Of a DNA stretch of 64,000 nt, positions 1 to 8,340 are shown piece after piece (within the stretch, counting starts at the first letter, position 1; every line of letters starts with the position of its first letter). The translations under genes and the position numbers were made by a program. Location: the NCBI GenBank assembly GCA_045657625.1, contig JAZOTM010000014.1:1-64000 (forward strand), given 5' to 3'. A model generated the notes under the pieces. It worked only from the letters and a program-made list of their open reading frames with translations. It did not search any database and was not told the origin of the DNA. Origin of the DNA: JAZOTM01 sp045657625. GTDB taxonomy: Bacteria > Bacillota > Clostridia > Lachnospirales > Lachnospiraceae.

Positions 1-8
1 CAAAAAAA

Positions 9-182
9 GACCATTTTAAAAAAAATAGAAAGTCCGGGCCTGGTGGGACCTCCTCATTTTTTTTGAAAGCAAGGAACCAAAGACTTGTAGGGCGTCTATG
101 TAGAGGAGGAAAGAAAAAATACAGAAATGTCTGCACAGGAAACCGACGTTGACAAACGTCTCAAATTTGATTACGCTTTTTT
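9..182 (+). other. Structured leader or ncRNA-like region, unidentified
   Basis: This stretch upstream of the TraX-like gene has several complementary segments: CCTCCTC at 49-55 with GAGGAGG at 103-109, AGAC at 81-84 with GTCT at 94-97, and GACGTT at 145-150 with AACGTC at 155-160. A run of seven or more T follows at 176-182. It looks more folded than a plain intergenic region and could be the 3' part of a small RNA, a cis-regulatory leader, or the terminator region of a gene outside the window. I could not match it to a known riboswitch, 6S, SRP or RNase P RNA. The 5' end may lie outside the window. Confidence 0.3.
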
Positions 183-212
183 TATGATTTAAAGGAGTAC
201 TTGGAAGTTAGA

Positions 213-1190
213 ATGAACAATGAATTAAAAAACACAGAGATGAATGGAAAATGGTTGAAGGTGATTGCAATCATCACGATGTTTATAGATCATGTGGCAG
301 CAGCGGTGTTATCTCCATATATTTTGGACGTAAAAGAGGCTGTAAATGCAGGGACACTGGTGCTGACAGATGAAATGTACGACCGATTCTTGATGCTGCA
401 GGATGTATATTCCTTCATGCGTGCGGTAGGACGTATTGCTATGCCGATTTTTTGCTTTTTATTGGTGGAAGGGTTCTTGCACACCAAGAATATCAAGAAA
501 TACTTTTCTCGGTTGCTTTTATTTGCATTGATTTCGGAAATTCCTTTTGATTTGGCCTTTGAACAGAAGTTGATTTACTGGAAACATCAAAACGTATTTT
601 TTACCTTAGCTTTAGGTCTGTTTTTGCTTTGGATTATTCGCCAGATTAGTTTGCGGGAAAAATGGAATTCCCATCTTCAAATTTTGACCTATATTGCCAC
701 GTTTTTTGCCGGCGGATATGCCGTTTTTCTACTATCGGATTCAGAAGTGGGAGAGATGCTTGGAATTGTGAAAGGCACGGATAAACTCTTGAGTCTGGCC
801 TTGGTTGCCGGCCTTGGGACTTTGATTTTATACTTGCTTTCCATGTCACATTTTTCTGAGACCCTTCGCATTCAATTTGGATTTATATTAAATGCATCTA
901 TATTCTTCTTTATAGCGGCAGAGGCCTTACATGTGGATTATGGACAGTGGGGTGTCTTGGTTATCGTGCTGTTTTATTTTTTACGGAGAAATCCGGTGAA
1001 GGGAATGGCGGCATCTTGCTTGGCATTGACTTGCATGTCCTTTATTGAACTGGCAGCGGCTTTTGCAATTATTCCGATTGGCAGGTACAACGGAAAAAGA
1101 GGAAAGCAGAATAAATACTTTTTCTATATTTTTTACCCGGCGCATTTATTGCTGCTTTACGGAATTTATAGAATACTTTCATTTTTCTAA
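213..1190 (+). CDS. TraX family integral membrane protein
   Basis: A 325-residue polytopic membrane protein with about eight hydrophobic segments. The family is named after TraX of F-like plasmids, which acetylates the pilin N-terminus; chromosomal Firmicute members have no proven substrate. The N-terminal part has a membrane segment with the motif FIDH near residue 25 and a conserved block around RIAMPIFCFLLVEGF. The C-terminus carries the Gly/Lys/Arg-rich YNGKRGKQNKYFFY block followed by FYPAHLLLLYGIY, both typical of the family. I chose ATG at 213 because a TTG at 201 sits only three bases after AAAGGAG, whereas GGAAG lies five bases before 213. It is followed by a separately promoted gene. 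Acyltransferase activity is inferred from family only. Confidence 0.82.
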   Translation: MNNELKNTEMNGKWLKVIAIITMFIDHVAAAVLSPYILDVKEAVNAGTLVLTDEMYDRFLMLQDVYSFMRAVGRIAMPIFCFLLVEGFLHTKNIKKYFSRLLLFALISEIPFDLAFEQKLIYWKHQNVFFTLALGLFLLWIIRQISLREKWNSHLQILTYIATFFAGGYAVFLLSDSEVGEMLGIVKGTDKLLSLALVAGLGTLILYLLSMSHFSETLRIQFGFILNASIFFFIAAEALHVDYGQWGVLVIVLFYFLRRNPVKGMAASCLALTCMSFIELAAAFAIIPIGRYNGKRGKQNKYFFYIFYPAHLLLLYGIYRILSFF

Positions 1191-1199
1191 AGAAATCCC

Positions 1200-1228
1200 G
1201 TTACGGGGAGAAGGCAATGTGATATAAT
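1200..1228 (+). promoter_or_regulatory. Candidate sigma-A promoter, extended -10
   Basis: TGATATAAT at 1220-1228 fits an extended -10 element. The base run 17 bp upstream (GTTACG at 1200) is a poor -35. The promoter would serve the coiled-coil gene at 1278. Confidence 0.4.
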
Positions 1229-1277
1229 AAATTCAGGCGTTTATACGCAAATGACGTAGGGAGTACGGAGGCGGGAG

Positions 1278-1970
1278 ATGAATCTTTTCCAAAAGTGGCA
1301 AAGAAAATTCGTACATCAGCAACGCAGTACAAAAAAGAAGACAAAGACAAAAATGAAGAATACGGAGAGGAGAGCTTTAGAGGTGGAAAAGGACGATTTT
1401 TTATTAAGTCAGATTGACGAATTCCGTGAAAAAGCAAAACAGTTACAGAACTTATTGAGTTCAAGAGAAAGCAAAGTCCAGGAATTACAGGACTTAGTGA
1501 CGGAACGTGAGGGAAAAGCGGAAGAATTGGATGGCATCTTAAAGGAAAAACAGAGCCAGGCAGACAACTTGACCAGGAACGTAGAACAGCATATTGATGG
1601 ATTGATTGAAAAGGTAGATGAGAAATTAGACCTTGTAAATCAAAGCATTGATGAAAAATTAACGGACAATTTAACAAAGACCTCTGAGACAACAGAGTCT
1701 ATTAAGACTTTGGTGGAAGAGACAAAGGCGGAATTGTTAAAGTCTAAAAATGAAATTTTAGACAAGATTCATGCGGAGGATGTACAGTGCTTCCGCAATA
1801 TCAAAGAAGAATTGGATACACTTTATCATAAATTAGATGATGTAGAAGAGATTCAGAAAGCAACGCATGGTACCAAAGGATACTTAAAGGTATTGACATG
1901 GTTTTCTATGATTAATTTTGTTGTTTTAATTGCTTTTATACTGTATACTTTAGGTGTATTTCAATTTTAA
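1278..1970 (+). CDS. Coiled-coil protein with C-terminal membrane anchor, function unknown
   Basis: A 230-residue protein I do not recognise. The N-terminus is strongly basic (Lys/Arg-rich over about 30 residues). Residues about 40-190 are highly charged, Glu/Lys/Gln-rich and heptad-like, with repeated phrases such as SKVQELQDLV and GKAEELDGIL, suggesting a long coiled coil. A single hydrophobic stretch of about 22 residues at the very C-terminus (FSMINFVVLIAFILYTLGVF) predicts a tail anchor with the coiled coil in the cytoplasm. The ATG follows a purine-rich GGAGGCGGGAG. It stands alone between its own promoter and a terminator at 1983-2022. A role in envelope organisation or chromosome/cell-shape scaffolding is possible but not supported by any domain. 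Confidence 0.75.
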   Translation: MNLFQKWQRKFVHQQRSTKKKTKTKMKNTERRALEVEKDDFLLSQIDEFREKAKQLQNLLSSRESKVQELQDLVTEREGKAEELDGILKEKQSQADNLTRNVEQHIDGLIEKVDEKLDLVNQSIDEKLTDNLTKTSETTESIKTLVEETKAELLKSKNEILDKIHAEDVQCFRNIKEELDTLYHKLDDVEEIQKATHGTKGYLKVLTWFSMINFVVLIAFILYTLGVFQF

Positions 1971-1982
1971 GGGGTAAATATT

Positions 1983-2022
1983 ACAGCAAGCTGGGGTGAG
2001 TCGTGGCTTGCTGTATTCTTTT
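1983..2022 (+). terminator. Intrinsic terminator after coiled-coil gene
   Basis: Nine-bp stem ACAGCAAGC (1983-1991) with GCTTGCTGT (2006-2014), followed by a T-rich tail. Confidence 0.7.
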
Positions 2023-2101
2023 GTGTGTTGGTACAGAAACTATAAAACTTTCATTCTATTGGGGGAAATTGTTGTTTGATAGAAAGTAGGGTTTTATTCT
2101 T

Positions 2102-3763
2102 ATGAGCGAAAAGAAAGTATGGGTAGTCGGACACAAGAATCCGGATACCGACTCAATTTGTGCTGCAATTGCATATGCTAATTTAAAAAATGAATTAAGC
2201 AAAGATGGAACTGTTTATGAGCCAAAGAAGGCTGGACAGTTAAACGAAGAAACAAAGTATGTGTTACAGCGTTTTAAGGCAGAAGAACCGGAATTGATTT
2301 CGGATGCCGGAACACAGGTAAAGGATATTGAAATCCGTAAGACCAATGGTGTAGATAGTCATATTTCCTTGAAAAAAGCATGGGAATTGATGAAGACATT
2401 AAATGTTGTTACACTTCCGATTACAAAACCGGACAATCGCTTAGAAGGTGTGATTGTTACCGGTGACGTGGCTACTTCTTATATGGATGTTTTGGATAGC
2501 CATGTACTTGCAACTGCAAGAACACAGTACAAAAACATCATTGAAACTGTAAATGGTTATATGGAAACCGGAAATGAGCACGGTTATTTCGTAAAGGGTA
2601 AGGTGGTTATCCCGACAGGAACCGTGGACGATATGGCAGATGTTATCGAAGAGGATGACCTTGTTATTATCGGTGATCGTAAGGATAGTTTTTCCATTGC
2701 ACTTGAGAAAAACTGTAGCTGTATGGTAGTTTGCAATGGTACCAGAGTGCCGGATGCTATTATCGAAAAAGCAAAGAAGAAAGAAATTGTGATTATTTCT
2801 ACTCCTTATGATACCTTTACCGTTGCCAGATTGGTAAATCAGAGTATTCCGATTAAGTATTTCATGCAGAAGGATGATATTACTTACTTTGAATTAGATG
2901 ATACTTTAAATGAAGTACGTAATACCATGGCGAAGGTACGTCACCGTGACTTCCCGGTATTGGATGAGAATGGTTCTTATGTGGGCATGATTTCTCGTCG
3001 TAATTTATTGGATTCCACAAAGAAGAGATTGATCTTGGTGGATCATAATGAAAAGACTCAGGCTGTCAATAGTGTGGATGAAGCAGAAATCTTAGAGATT
3101 ATCGATCACCACAGATTAGGAAGCTTGGAGACCATTTCTCCGGTATTTTTCCGCAATCAGCCATTGGGTTCTACAGCAACGATTGTATCCTTGATGTATG
3201 AAGAAAATGGGGTTACAATAAAGAAGAATATTGCAGGTTTATTATTGTCTGCAATTGTTTCGGACACTTTAATGTTCCGTTCTCCTACTTGCACAGCAGT
3301 AGATAAGGAAAGAGCAGAAGTGCTCGCAAAGATCGCCGGAGTAGAAATCGAAGCCTTGGCAAAAGAAATGTTTGAAGCAGGTAGTGACTTCAAGAACAAA
3401 TCCACAGAAGAAATTTTCTATCAGGATTTCAAGGTGTTCACATCCGGAGATACCAGCTTTGGTGTAGCGCAGATTTCTGCTATGAGTAGAGATCAGTTAA
3501 ATAGCATCAAGAAAGACTTGATTGCTTATATGCCGGAAGTTATGACAAAGAAAAAAGTGAAAATGGTTTATGTTATGCTTACTGATATTTTGGATGAGAC
3601 GACAGATTTGATCTGTGGAGGAAAAGATTCCGATTTAGTAGCAAAAGAAGCTTTTCACGTGGAAAAAGAAAATGAGGGTTATATCTTAAAGGGTGTTGTA
3701 AGCCGTAAGAAACAGTTTGTTCCATCCTTTATGAATGCGTTACAAAAAGTACAGGAGAGCTAA
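2102..3763 (+). CDS. Manganese-dependent inorganic pyrophosphatase with CBS and DRTGG domains
   Basis: A 553-residue family II (DHH/DHHA2) inorganic pyrophosphatase that hydrolyses diphosphate to two phosphates in the cytoplasm, with an inserted regulatory module. The N-terminal metal site is GHKNPDTDS (residues 10-18). A first CBS repeat lies at about 70-135, a DRTGG-like domain at about 150-245, and a second CBS repeat at about 250-305. The catalytic DHH core then resumes with VDHNE near 314 and IDHHRLG near 335, and ends with the DHHA2 motif SRKKQFVP. CBS-type family II enzymes of Clostridia are known to be inhibited or activated by adenine nucleotides and diadenosine polyphosphates, so this copy is probably allosteric. 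No strong SD precedes the ATG. The next gene starts one base after its stop, so they are probably co-transcribed. Confidence 0.92.
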   Translation: MSEKKVWVVGHKNPDTDSICAAIAYANLKNELSKDGTVYEPKKAGQLNEETKYVLQRFKAEEPELISDAGTQVKDIEIRKTNGVDSHISLKKAWELMKTLNVVTLPITKPDNRLEGVIVTGDVATSYMDVLDSHVLATARTQYKNIIETVNGYMETGNEHGYFVKGKVVIPTGTVDDMADVIEEDDLVIIGDRKDSFSIALEKNCSCMVVCNGTRVPDAIIEKAKKKEIVIISTPYDTFTVARLVNQSIPIKYFMQKDDITYFELDDTLNEVRNTMAKVRHRDFPVLDENGSYVGMISRRNLLDSTKKRLILVDHNEKTQAVNSVDEAEILEIIDHHRLGSLETISPVFFRNQPLGSTATIVSLMYEENGVTIKKNIAGLLLSAIVSDTLMFRSPTCTAVDKERAEVLAKIAGVEIEALAKEMFEAGSDFKNKSTEEIFYQDFKVFTSGDTSFGVAQISAMSRDQLNSIKKDLIAYMPEVMTKKKVKMVYVMLTDILDETTDLICGGKDSDLVAKEAFHVEKENEGYILKGVVSRKKQFVPSFMNALQKVQES

Positions 3764-3764
3764 T

Positions 3765-4349
3765 ATGGCAAAACAACTGTGGAAGCCGGGAAACATGTTG
3801 TACCCGCTTCCCGCAGTTCTTGTAACGGTGGCAGACGGTGAAGGCAAAGAAAATGTTTTTACCGTAGCATGGGCAGGTACAGTCTGTACCAATCCGCCTA
3901 TGGTCTCTATTTCCGTGAGACCCAATCGTTTCTCCTACGAGATGATTCAAAAAACAGGTGAATATGTAATTAATCTTACCACGGAGAATATGGTAAAAGA
4001 GACCGATTATTGCGGTGTTGTATCCGGTAGAGATGTAAATAAGTTTGAGAGGTGCCACTTAGAGCGTGAACAAGCGCTCTATGTAAAGGCACCCCTTTTA
4101 AAAAGAAGCCCTGTAAATATTGAATGTCGTGTGGTAGAAGAAAAGAACTTGGGAAGTCATACCATGTTTCTGGCAGAAGTGTTGGCGGTACACGCCGACG
4201 AAGCCTATATGAATGAGAACCAACGTTTTGACCTTGCCATGTCCAAGCCTTTGGCATATTCTCACGGAGAATATTATGGATTAGGGAAAAAACTGGGAAC
4301 ATTTGGATATAGTGTTCGAAAGAAAAAGAAACAAAAAAACAAAAAATAG
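3765..4349 (+). CDS. Flavin reductase family protein (FMN-binding split barrel)
   Basis: A 194-residue protein resembling the flavin reductase/FlaRed family, which bind FMN and often serve as NAD(P)H:flavin oxidoreductases or FMN-dependent partners. The N-terminal block NMLYPLPAVLVTVAD, the VAWAGTVCTNPPMVSISVRP stretch and the later GEYVINLTTE and DYCGVVSGRDVNKFE segments are typical. The C-terminus is lysine-rich. ATG at 3765 is preceded by AGGAGAG; an in-frame ATG at 3735 lies inside the upstream gene and is unlikely. The gene starts right after the pyrophosphatase stop and ends two bases before an in-frame ATG at 4352 of the ABC exporter region. Its physiological substrate cannot be read from sequence. 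Confidence 0.87.
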   Translation: MAKQLWKPGNMLYPLPAVLVTVADGEGKENVFTVAWAGTVCTNPPMVSISVRPNRFSYEMIQKTGEYVINLTTENMVKETDYCGVVSGRDVNKFERCHLEREQALYVKAPLLKRSPVNIECRVVEEKNLGSHTMFLAEVLAVHADEAYMNENQRFDLAMSKPLAYSHGEYYGLGKKLGTFGYSVRKKKKQKNKK

Positions 4350-4369
4350 ACATGAAGGAGGAGACTAAT

Positions 4370-6115
4370 TTGAAGGTAATTCAGACTTTATCAAAGAGCA
4401 TACGGGAATACAAAAAGACATCTTTTATGGCCCCGGGATTCGTTTCTTTGGAAGTTATTTTGGAATGTATTCTTCCGCTGGTTATGGCCATGTTGATTGA
4501 CCATATGACAGGAGAATCCGTCGGAATTATTGTGCAGTATGGAGTCATCTTATTGATACTGGCTATGTGTTCTTTAGCCTGTGGTGTTATGGCTGCACGT
4601 TCCGCAGCAACGGCATCTGCCGGTTTTGCAAAAAATTTACGTCAGGATATGTTTTTTCGCGTACAGGAATTTGGTTTTACAGATATTGACCAATTTTCCA
4701 CATCATCTTTGGTGACCAGATTGACGACCGACGTAACAAACGTGCAAAACGCATATCAAATGATTATCAGAGGTGCCATTCGTACGCCTTTAATGATGAT
4801 TTTCTCCATTGTTATGAGCTTTACCATTAATGCAGAAATGGCTCTTATTTTCGTTGCAATCGTACCGGTACTTGCTGTTGCGTTGTTTGGTATTATTTTG
4901 ATTGTAATGCCAATTTTTAAACGTATTTTCAAGAAATACGATGCGTTAAACAATTCCGTGCAGGAAAATGTGGCAGGTATTCGAGTGGTAAAATCCTTCG
5001 TACGTGAAGATTATGAAAAGAAGAAATTCTATCATGCATCGGAAGAAGTGCGTACCGATTTTACAGCAGTAGAAAAGATTCTTGCATTGAATAACCCAAT
5101 TATGATGTTCTGTATTTATCTTTCTATGTTGTTATTGAGTTATTTTGGTGCACAGATGATTATCAGCACACAGGGTGTTTCCCTTTCTACAGGGGAATTG
5201 TCCTCTTTGATTACTTATGGTGTTCAGATTTTATCTGCAATGATGATGCTTTCCATGGTATTTGTTATGACGACAATGGCAAGTGAATCTGCCGTTCGTA
5301 TTGCAGAAGTATTGAATCATGAAAGCCAGCTGACTTCCCCGGAAAATGGCAAGACAGACGTGGAAGACGGAAGCATTGTATTTGATCATGTATCCTTCAA
5401 ATACAAGGCTACAAGCAAAGAATTTGCTTTGAGTGATATCGATTTAACCATCCCAACAGGTGCAACCGTTGGTATTATTGGTGGAACCGGTTCTTCTAAG
5501 AGTTCTTTGATTCAGTTGATTCCAAGACTTTATGACACAACCGAAGGTCGTGTTTTAGTCGGTGGTACCGATGTCAGAGATTATGATTTGGAAGTTTTGC
5601 GTGACCAGGTAGCGGTGGTTTTACAGAAAAACGTACTGTTTTCCGGAACCATCAAAGAGAACTTGCGTTGGGGCAATAAAGAAGCTTCGGATGAAGAATT
5701 GGTACGTGTATGTAAGTTGGCTCAGGCGGATGAATTTGTACAGCAGTTCCCGAACAAATACGATACCTACATTGAACAGGGTGGTACCAACGTTTCCGGT
5801 GGTCAGAAACAGAGACTTTGTATTGCCAGAGCTTTGTTGAAGAAGCCGAAGATTTTGATTTTGGATGATTCTACTTCCGCAGTAGATACCAAGACCGATG
5901 CTTTGATTCGTCGTGCGTTCCGTGAGGAAATTCCAAATACTACAAAAATCATTATTGCACAGCGTGTATCTTCTGTAGAAGATGCAGATATGATTCTTGT
6001 TATGGATGAAGGAAAGATTGTAGAACAAGGAACACATCAGGAATTGCTTGAAAAGAATGGCATTTATCGTGAAGTATATGATTCACAAACAAAGAGTAAG
6101 GAGGCAGAGGCATGA
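4370..6115 (+). CDS. ABC exporter half-transporter with degenerate ATPase site, subunit A
   Basis: A 581-residue fusion of a six-helix transmembrane domain (residues about 1-310) and a nucleotide-binding domain. The Walker A is GGTGSSKS (a Ser where the consensus has Gly), the signature VSGGQKQRL is canonical, and the Walker B ends ILILDDSTSAVD, so Asp replaces the catalytic Glu. That pattern marks the subunit contributing the degenerate site in heterodimeric exporters such as TM287/288 or BmrCD. Its partner overlaps by 4 bp. The best SD, AAGGAGGAG at 4355-4363, lies six bases before a TTG at 4370, so I take TTG as start; an ATG at 4352 would overlap that SD. Substrate is unknown, likely drugs, lipids or peptides. 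Confidence 0.9.
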   Translation: MKVIQTLSKSIREYKKTSFMAPGFVSLEVILECILPLVMAMLIDHMTGESVGIIVQYGVILLILAMCSLACGVMAARSAATASAGFAKNLRQDMFFRVQEFGFTDIDQFSTSSLVTRLTTDVTNVQNAYQMIIRGAIRTPLMMIFSIVMSFTINAEMALIFVAIVPVLAVALFGIILIVMPIFKRIFKKYDALNNSVQENVAGIRVVKSFVREDYEKKKFYHASEEVRTDFTAVEKILALNNPIMMFCIYLSMLLLSYFGAQMIISTQGVSLSTGELSSLITYGVQILSAMMMLSMVFVMTTMASESAVRIAEVLNHESQLTSPENGKTDVEDGSIVFDHVSFKYKATSKEFALSDIDLTIPTGATVGIIGGTGSSKSSLIQLIPRLYDTTEGRVLVGGTDVRDYDLEVLRDQVAVVLQKNVLFSGTIKENLRWGNKEASDEELVRVCKLAQADEFVQQFPNKYDTYIEQGGTNVSGGQKQRLCIARALLKKPKILILDDSTSAVDTKTDALIRRAFREEIPNTTKIIIAQRVSSVEDADMILVMDEGKIVEQGTHQELLEKNGIYREVYDSQTKSKEAEA

Positions 6116-8019
6116 GTGATATGAAGAAAAATGATGCAAAAAAAGGCTCCTTAGGACGTTTGTTAAAGTTTATTTTCGCGCACTATAAAGGTAGATTGGT
6201 GTTTGTTGTGTTAGGAATTGTGGTAAGTGCAGTTTCTTCCTCCATCGCAACTATTTTTATGCAGCGTTTAATTGACCAGGTGATTACACCGGGTATTACA
6301 GATGGATTTGACAGTGTTTCTGCTTTGTTCTGGCAGACCATTATTACCATGGCATGTATTTATATCTTAGGTGTTTGCGGTTCTTTCTTATATACAAGAT
6401 TGATGGCCACTGTGACACAGGGTACCTTGAAGCATTTGAGAGATGAAATGTTTGGAAAAATGCAGACATTACCGGTAAAATACTTTGATACCCATGCCCA
6501 TGGAGATATTATGAGTACTTATACCAATGACGTGGATGCGATTCGTCAGTTGATTGGCCAGAGTATTCCTATGATGTTACAGTCATCCTTAAGTATTATT
6601 GCAATGTTCTTTATGATGCTTTACTTTAGCGTATGGCTTACCTTTGCAGTTATTTGCTTTATCTTTATTATGCTTCGTGTTACCAAGAATTTTGGTGGTG
6701 CCAGTGCAAAATACATGATGGCACAGCAGCGTTCTTTGGCGAAGGAAGAAGGTTTCATTGAAGAAATGATGGAAGGCCAGAAAGTCGTTAAAGTTTTCTG
6801 CCATGAAGAAGAAGCAAGACAGGATTTTGTAAAATTAAATGAGCAGTTATTCCAAGATGCGGATGAAGCAAATAAAAACGGTAACGTTTTGATGCCGATT
6901 CTAAGTAACATTGGAAATATCATGTATGTTATTTTGGCTGTGATTGGTGCAATCATGGTTTATTACAAGACACCAAACCTTTCTTTGCAGGGTGTGACAG
7001 TGGTAACAGCCGGTATTATTATTTCCTTCCTTGGCATGTGTAGACAGTTGTCTCAGACCGTTGGTCAGATGTCTATGCAGGTTTCCTTAATCGCTATGGC
7101 AGCTGCAGGTGCCAGCCGCGTATTTGAAATCATCGATGAAGAGCCGGAAGCAGATGAAGGTTATGTAGAACTCGTAAATATCGAATATGATAAAGATGGA
7201 AACATCGTAGAAAGCGAAAAGAAAACGGGCAAATGGGCTTGGAGACATCCGCACAAGGCGGAAGGTACCGTTACCTATACGGAGTTAACCGGTGATGTAC
7301 AAATGGTTGACGTAGACTTTGGATATGTTCCGGAGAAATTAGTGCTTCATAACATTTCCTTGTTTGCAAAACCGGGTCAGAAGATTGCCTTTGTTGGTGC
7401 TACCGGTGCCGGAAAGACCACCATTACCAACTTGATCAATCGTTTTTATGACATTCCGGATGGAAAGATTCGTTATGACGGCATCAACATAAACAAGATT
7501 AAAAAACCGGATTTAAGACGTTCTCTTGGCGTTGTTTTACAGGATGTAAACTTATTTACCGGTACGGTTATGGACAATATTCGTTATGGCCGTCTGGATG
7601 CAACGGATGAAGAGTGTATTGCAGCAGCAAAGCTTGCCAATGCACATGGATTTATCACTAGATTGCCGGAAGGCTATGATACGATGCTTACCGGAAACGG
7701 TGCTAGTTTATCCCAAGGTCAGAGACAGTTGATTTCCATTGCACGTGCTGCAGTGGCAGATCCACCGGTTATGATTTTGGATGAAGCTACATCCTCCATC
7801 GATACCAGAACAGAAGCTTTGGTTCAGGAAGGTATGGATAACTTGATGAAGGGCAGAACGGTATTTGTAATTGCCCATCGTCTTTCTACCGTAAGAAACA
7901 GTGAAGCAATTATGGTATTGGATCACGGAAATATTATTGAACGTGGTAGCCATGATGATTTGATTGCACAGAAGGGTACTTACTATCAGTTGTACACCGG
8001 TGCTTTTGAATTGGAATAA
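6112..8019 (+). CDS. ABC exporter half-transporter, subunit B with consensus Walker B
   Basis: A 635-residue ABC half-exporter with six predicted membrane helices in residues about 20-330 and a C-terminal ATPase. Walker A is GATGAGKT, Walker B ends MILDEATSSID with the catalytic Glu, and the signature is LSQGQRQ rather than LSGGQ. Together with subunit A this gives one consensus and one degenerate composite ATP site, the expected arrangement of a heterodimer. A spacer of about 45 residues rich in charged amino acids, not usual in short exporters, separates the membrane domain from the ATPase (around YVELVNIEYDKDGNIVES). The start overlaps the upstream stop by 4 bp (ATGA) with GGAGG upstream, indicating translational coupling. 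A strong terminator follows. Confidence 0.92.
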   Translation: MSDMKKNDAKKGSLGRLLKFIFAHYKGRLVFVVLGIVVSAVSSSIATIFMQRLIDQVITPGITDGFDSVSALFWQTIITMACIYILGVCGSFLYTRLMATVTQGTLKHLRDEMFGKMQTLPVKYFDTHAHGDIMSTYTNDVDAIRQLIGQSIPMMLQSSLSIIAMFFMMLYFSVWLTFAVICFIFIMLRVTKNFGGASAKYMMAQQRSLAKEEGFIEEMMEGQKVVKVFCHEEEARQDFVKLNEQLFQDADEANKNGNVLMPILSNIGNIMYVILAVIGAIMVYYKTPNLSLQGVTVVTAGIIISFLGMCRQLSQTVGQMSMQVSLIAMAAAGASRVFEIIDEEPEADEGYVELVNIEYDKDGNIVESEKKTGKWAWRHPHKAEGTVTYTELTGDVQMVDVDFGYVPEKLVLHNISLFAKPGQKIAFVGATGAGKTTITNLINRFYDIPDGKIRYDGININKIKKPDLRRSLGVVLQDVNLFTGTVMDNIRYGRLDATDEECIAAAKLANAHGFITRLPEGYDTMLTGNGASLSQGQRQLISIARAAVADPPVMILDEATSSIDTRTEALVQEGMDNLMKGRTVFVIAHRLSTVRNSEAIMVLDHGNIIERGSHDDLIAQKGTYYQLYTGAFELE

Positions 8020-8040
8020 AAGAATATATAAAAATAAAAA

Positions 8041-8075
8041 AGTCACTTCAGATATTTTCTGAAGTGACTTTTTTT
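8041..8075 (+). terminator. Intrinsic terminator after ABC exporter
   Basis: Eleven-bp perfect stem AGTCACTTCAG (8041-8051) with CTGAAGTGACT (8059-8069), flanked by A-run and T-run, so it may work in both directions. Confidence 0.85.
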
Positions 8076-8340
8076 ATATCATAGGAAATTCCATTCCTAT
8101 GATATAAAAAAGCGCTCCGCTATGGAAGCGCACGCGCGCGAGATGTAAATGTTGCATAAATGCAACCGCGCTTGGCGCGAGAATGTCGCATGCGACATTC
8201 TTTCTTGTATATTCGTTGCTAAGGATGAGCGCTGCGCTGGGATACGCACTACTGTGTATGGCAATCCAATGGCTCGGAAATACCTTGGCAGGTGGCCTGT
8301 GCATTGCGCGAGATGTGAAAAGGACTGAGGAGAGAATTGG
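8076..8340. repeat. Palindrome-rich intergenic island
   Basis: Directly after the terminator lies a perfect 12-bp inverted repeat, ATATCATAGGAA (8076-8087) and TTCCTATGATAT (8094-8105). Then come a GCGCT-based hairpin at 8112-8131, GTTGCA/TGCAAC at 8151-8166, CGCGC/GCGCG at 8167-8179, and a perfect 20-bp palindrome at 8181-8200 (half GAATGTCGCA). The word GCGCGAGATGT occurs twice (8136 and 8306). The first 20 bp resemble a second copy after the terminator at 40811. This looks like a non-autonomous intergenic repeat rather than coding DNA; open frames through it have no SD and no recognisable protein. Confidence 0.55.

Noticed and set aside
1..182. RNase P, 6S or SRP RNA
   Set aside because: Some words (GAAAGTCCGGGC) recall RNase P RNA, but the order of conserved blocks does not fit and the rest of the sequence differs.
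201..1190. Conjugative plasmid region because of TraX
   Set aside because: TraX-like proteins are frequent on Firmicute chromosomes and no other transfer gene is present.
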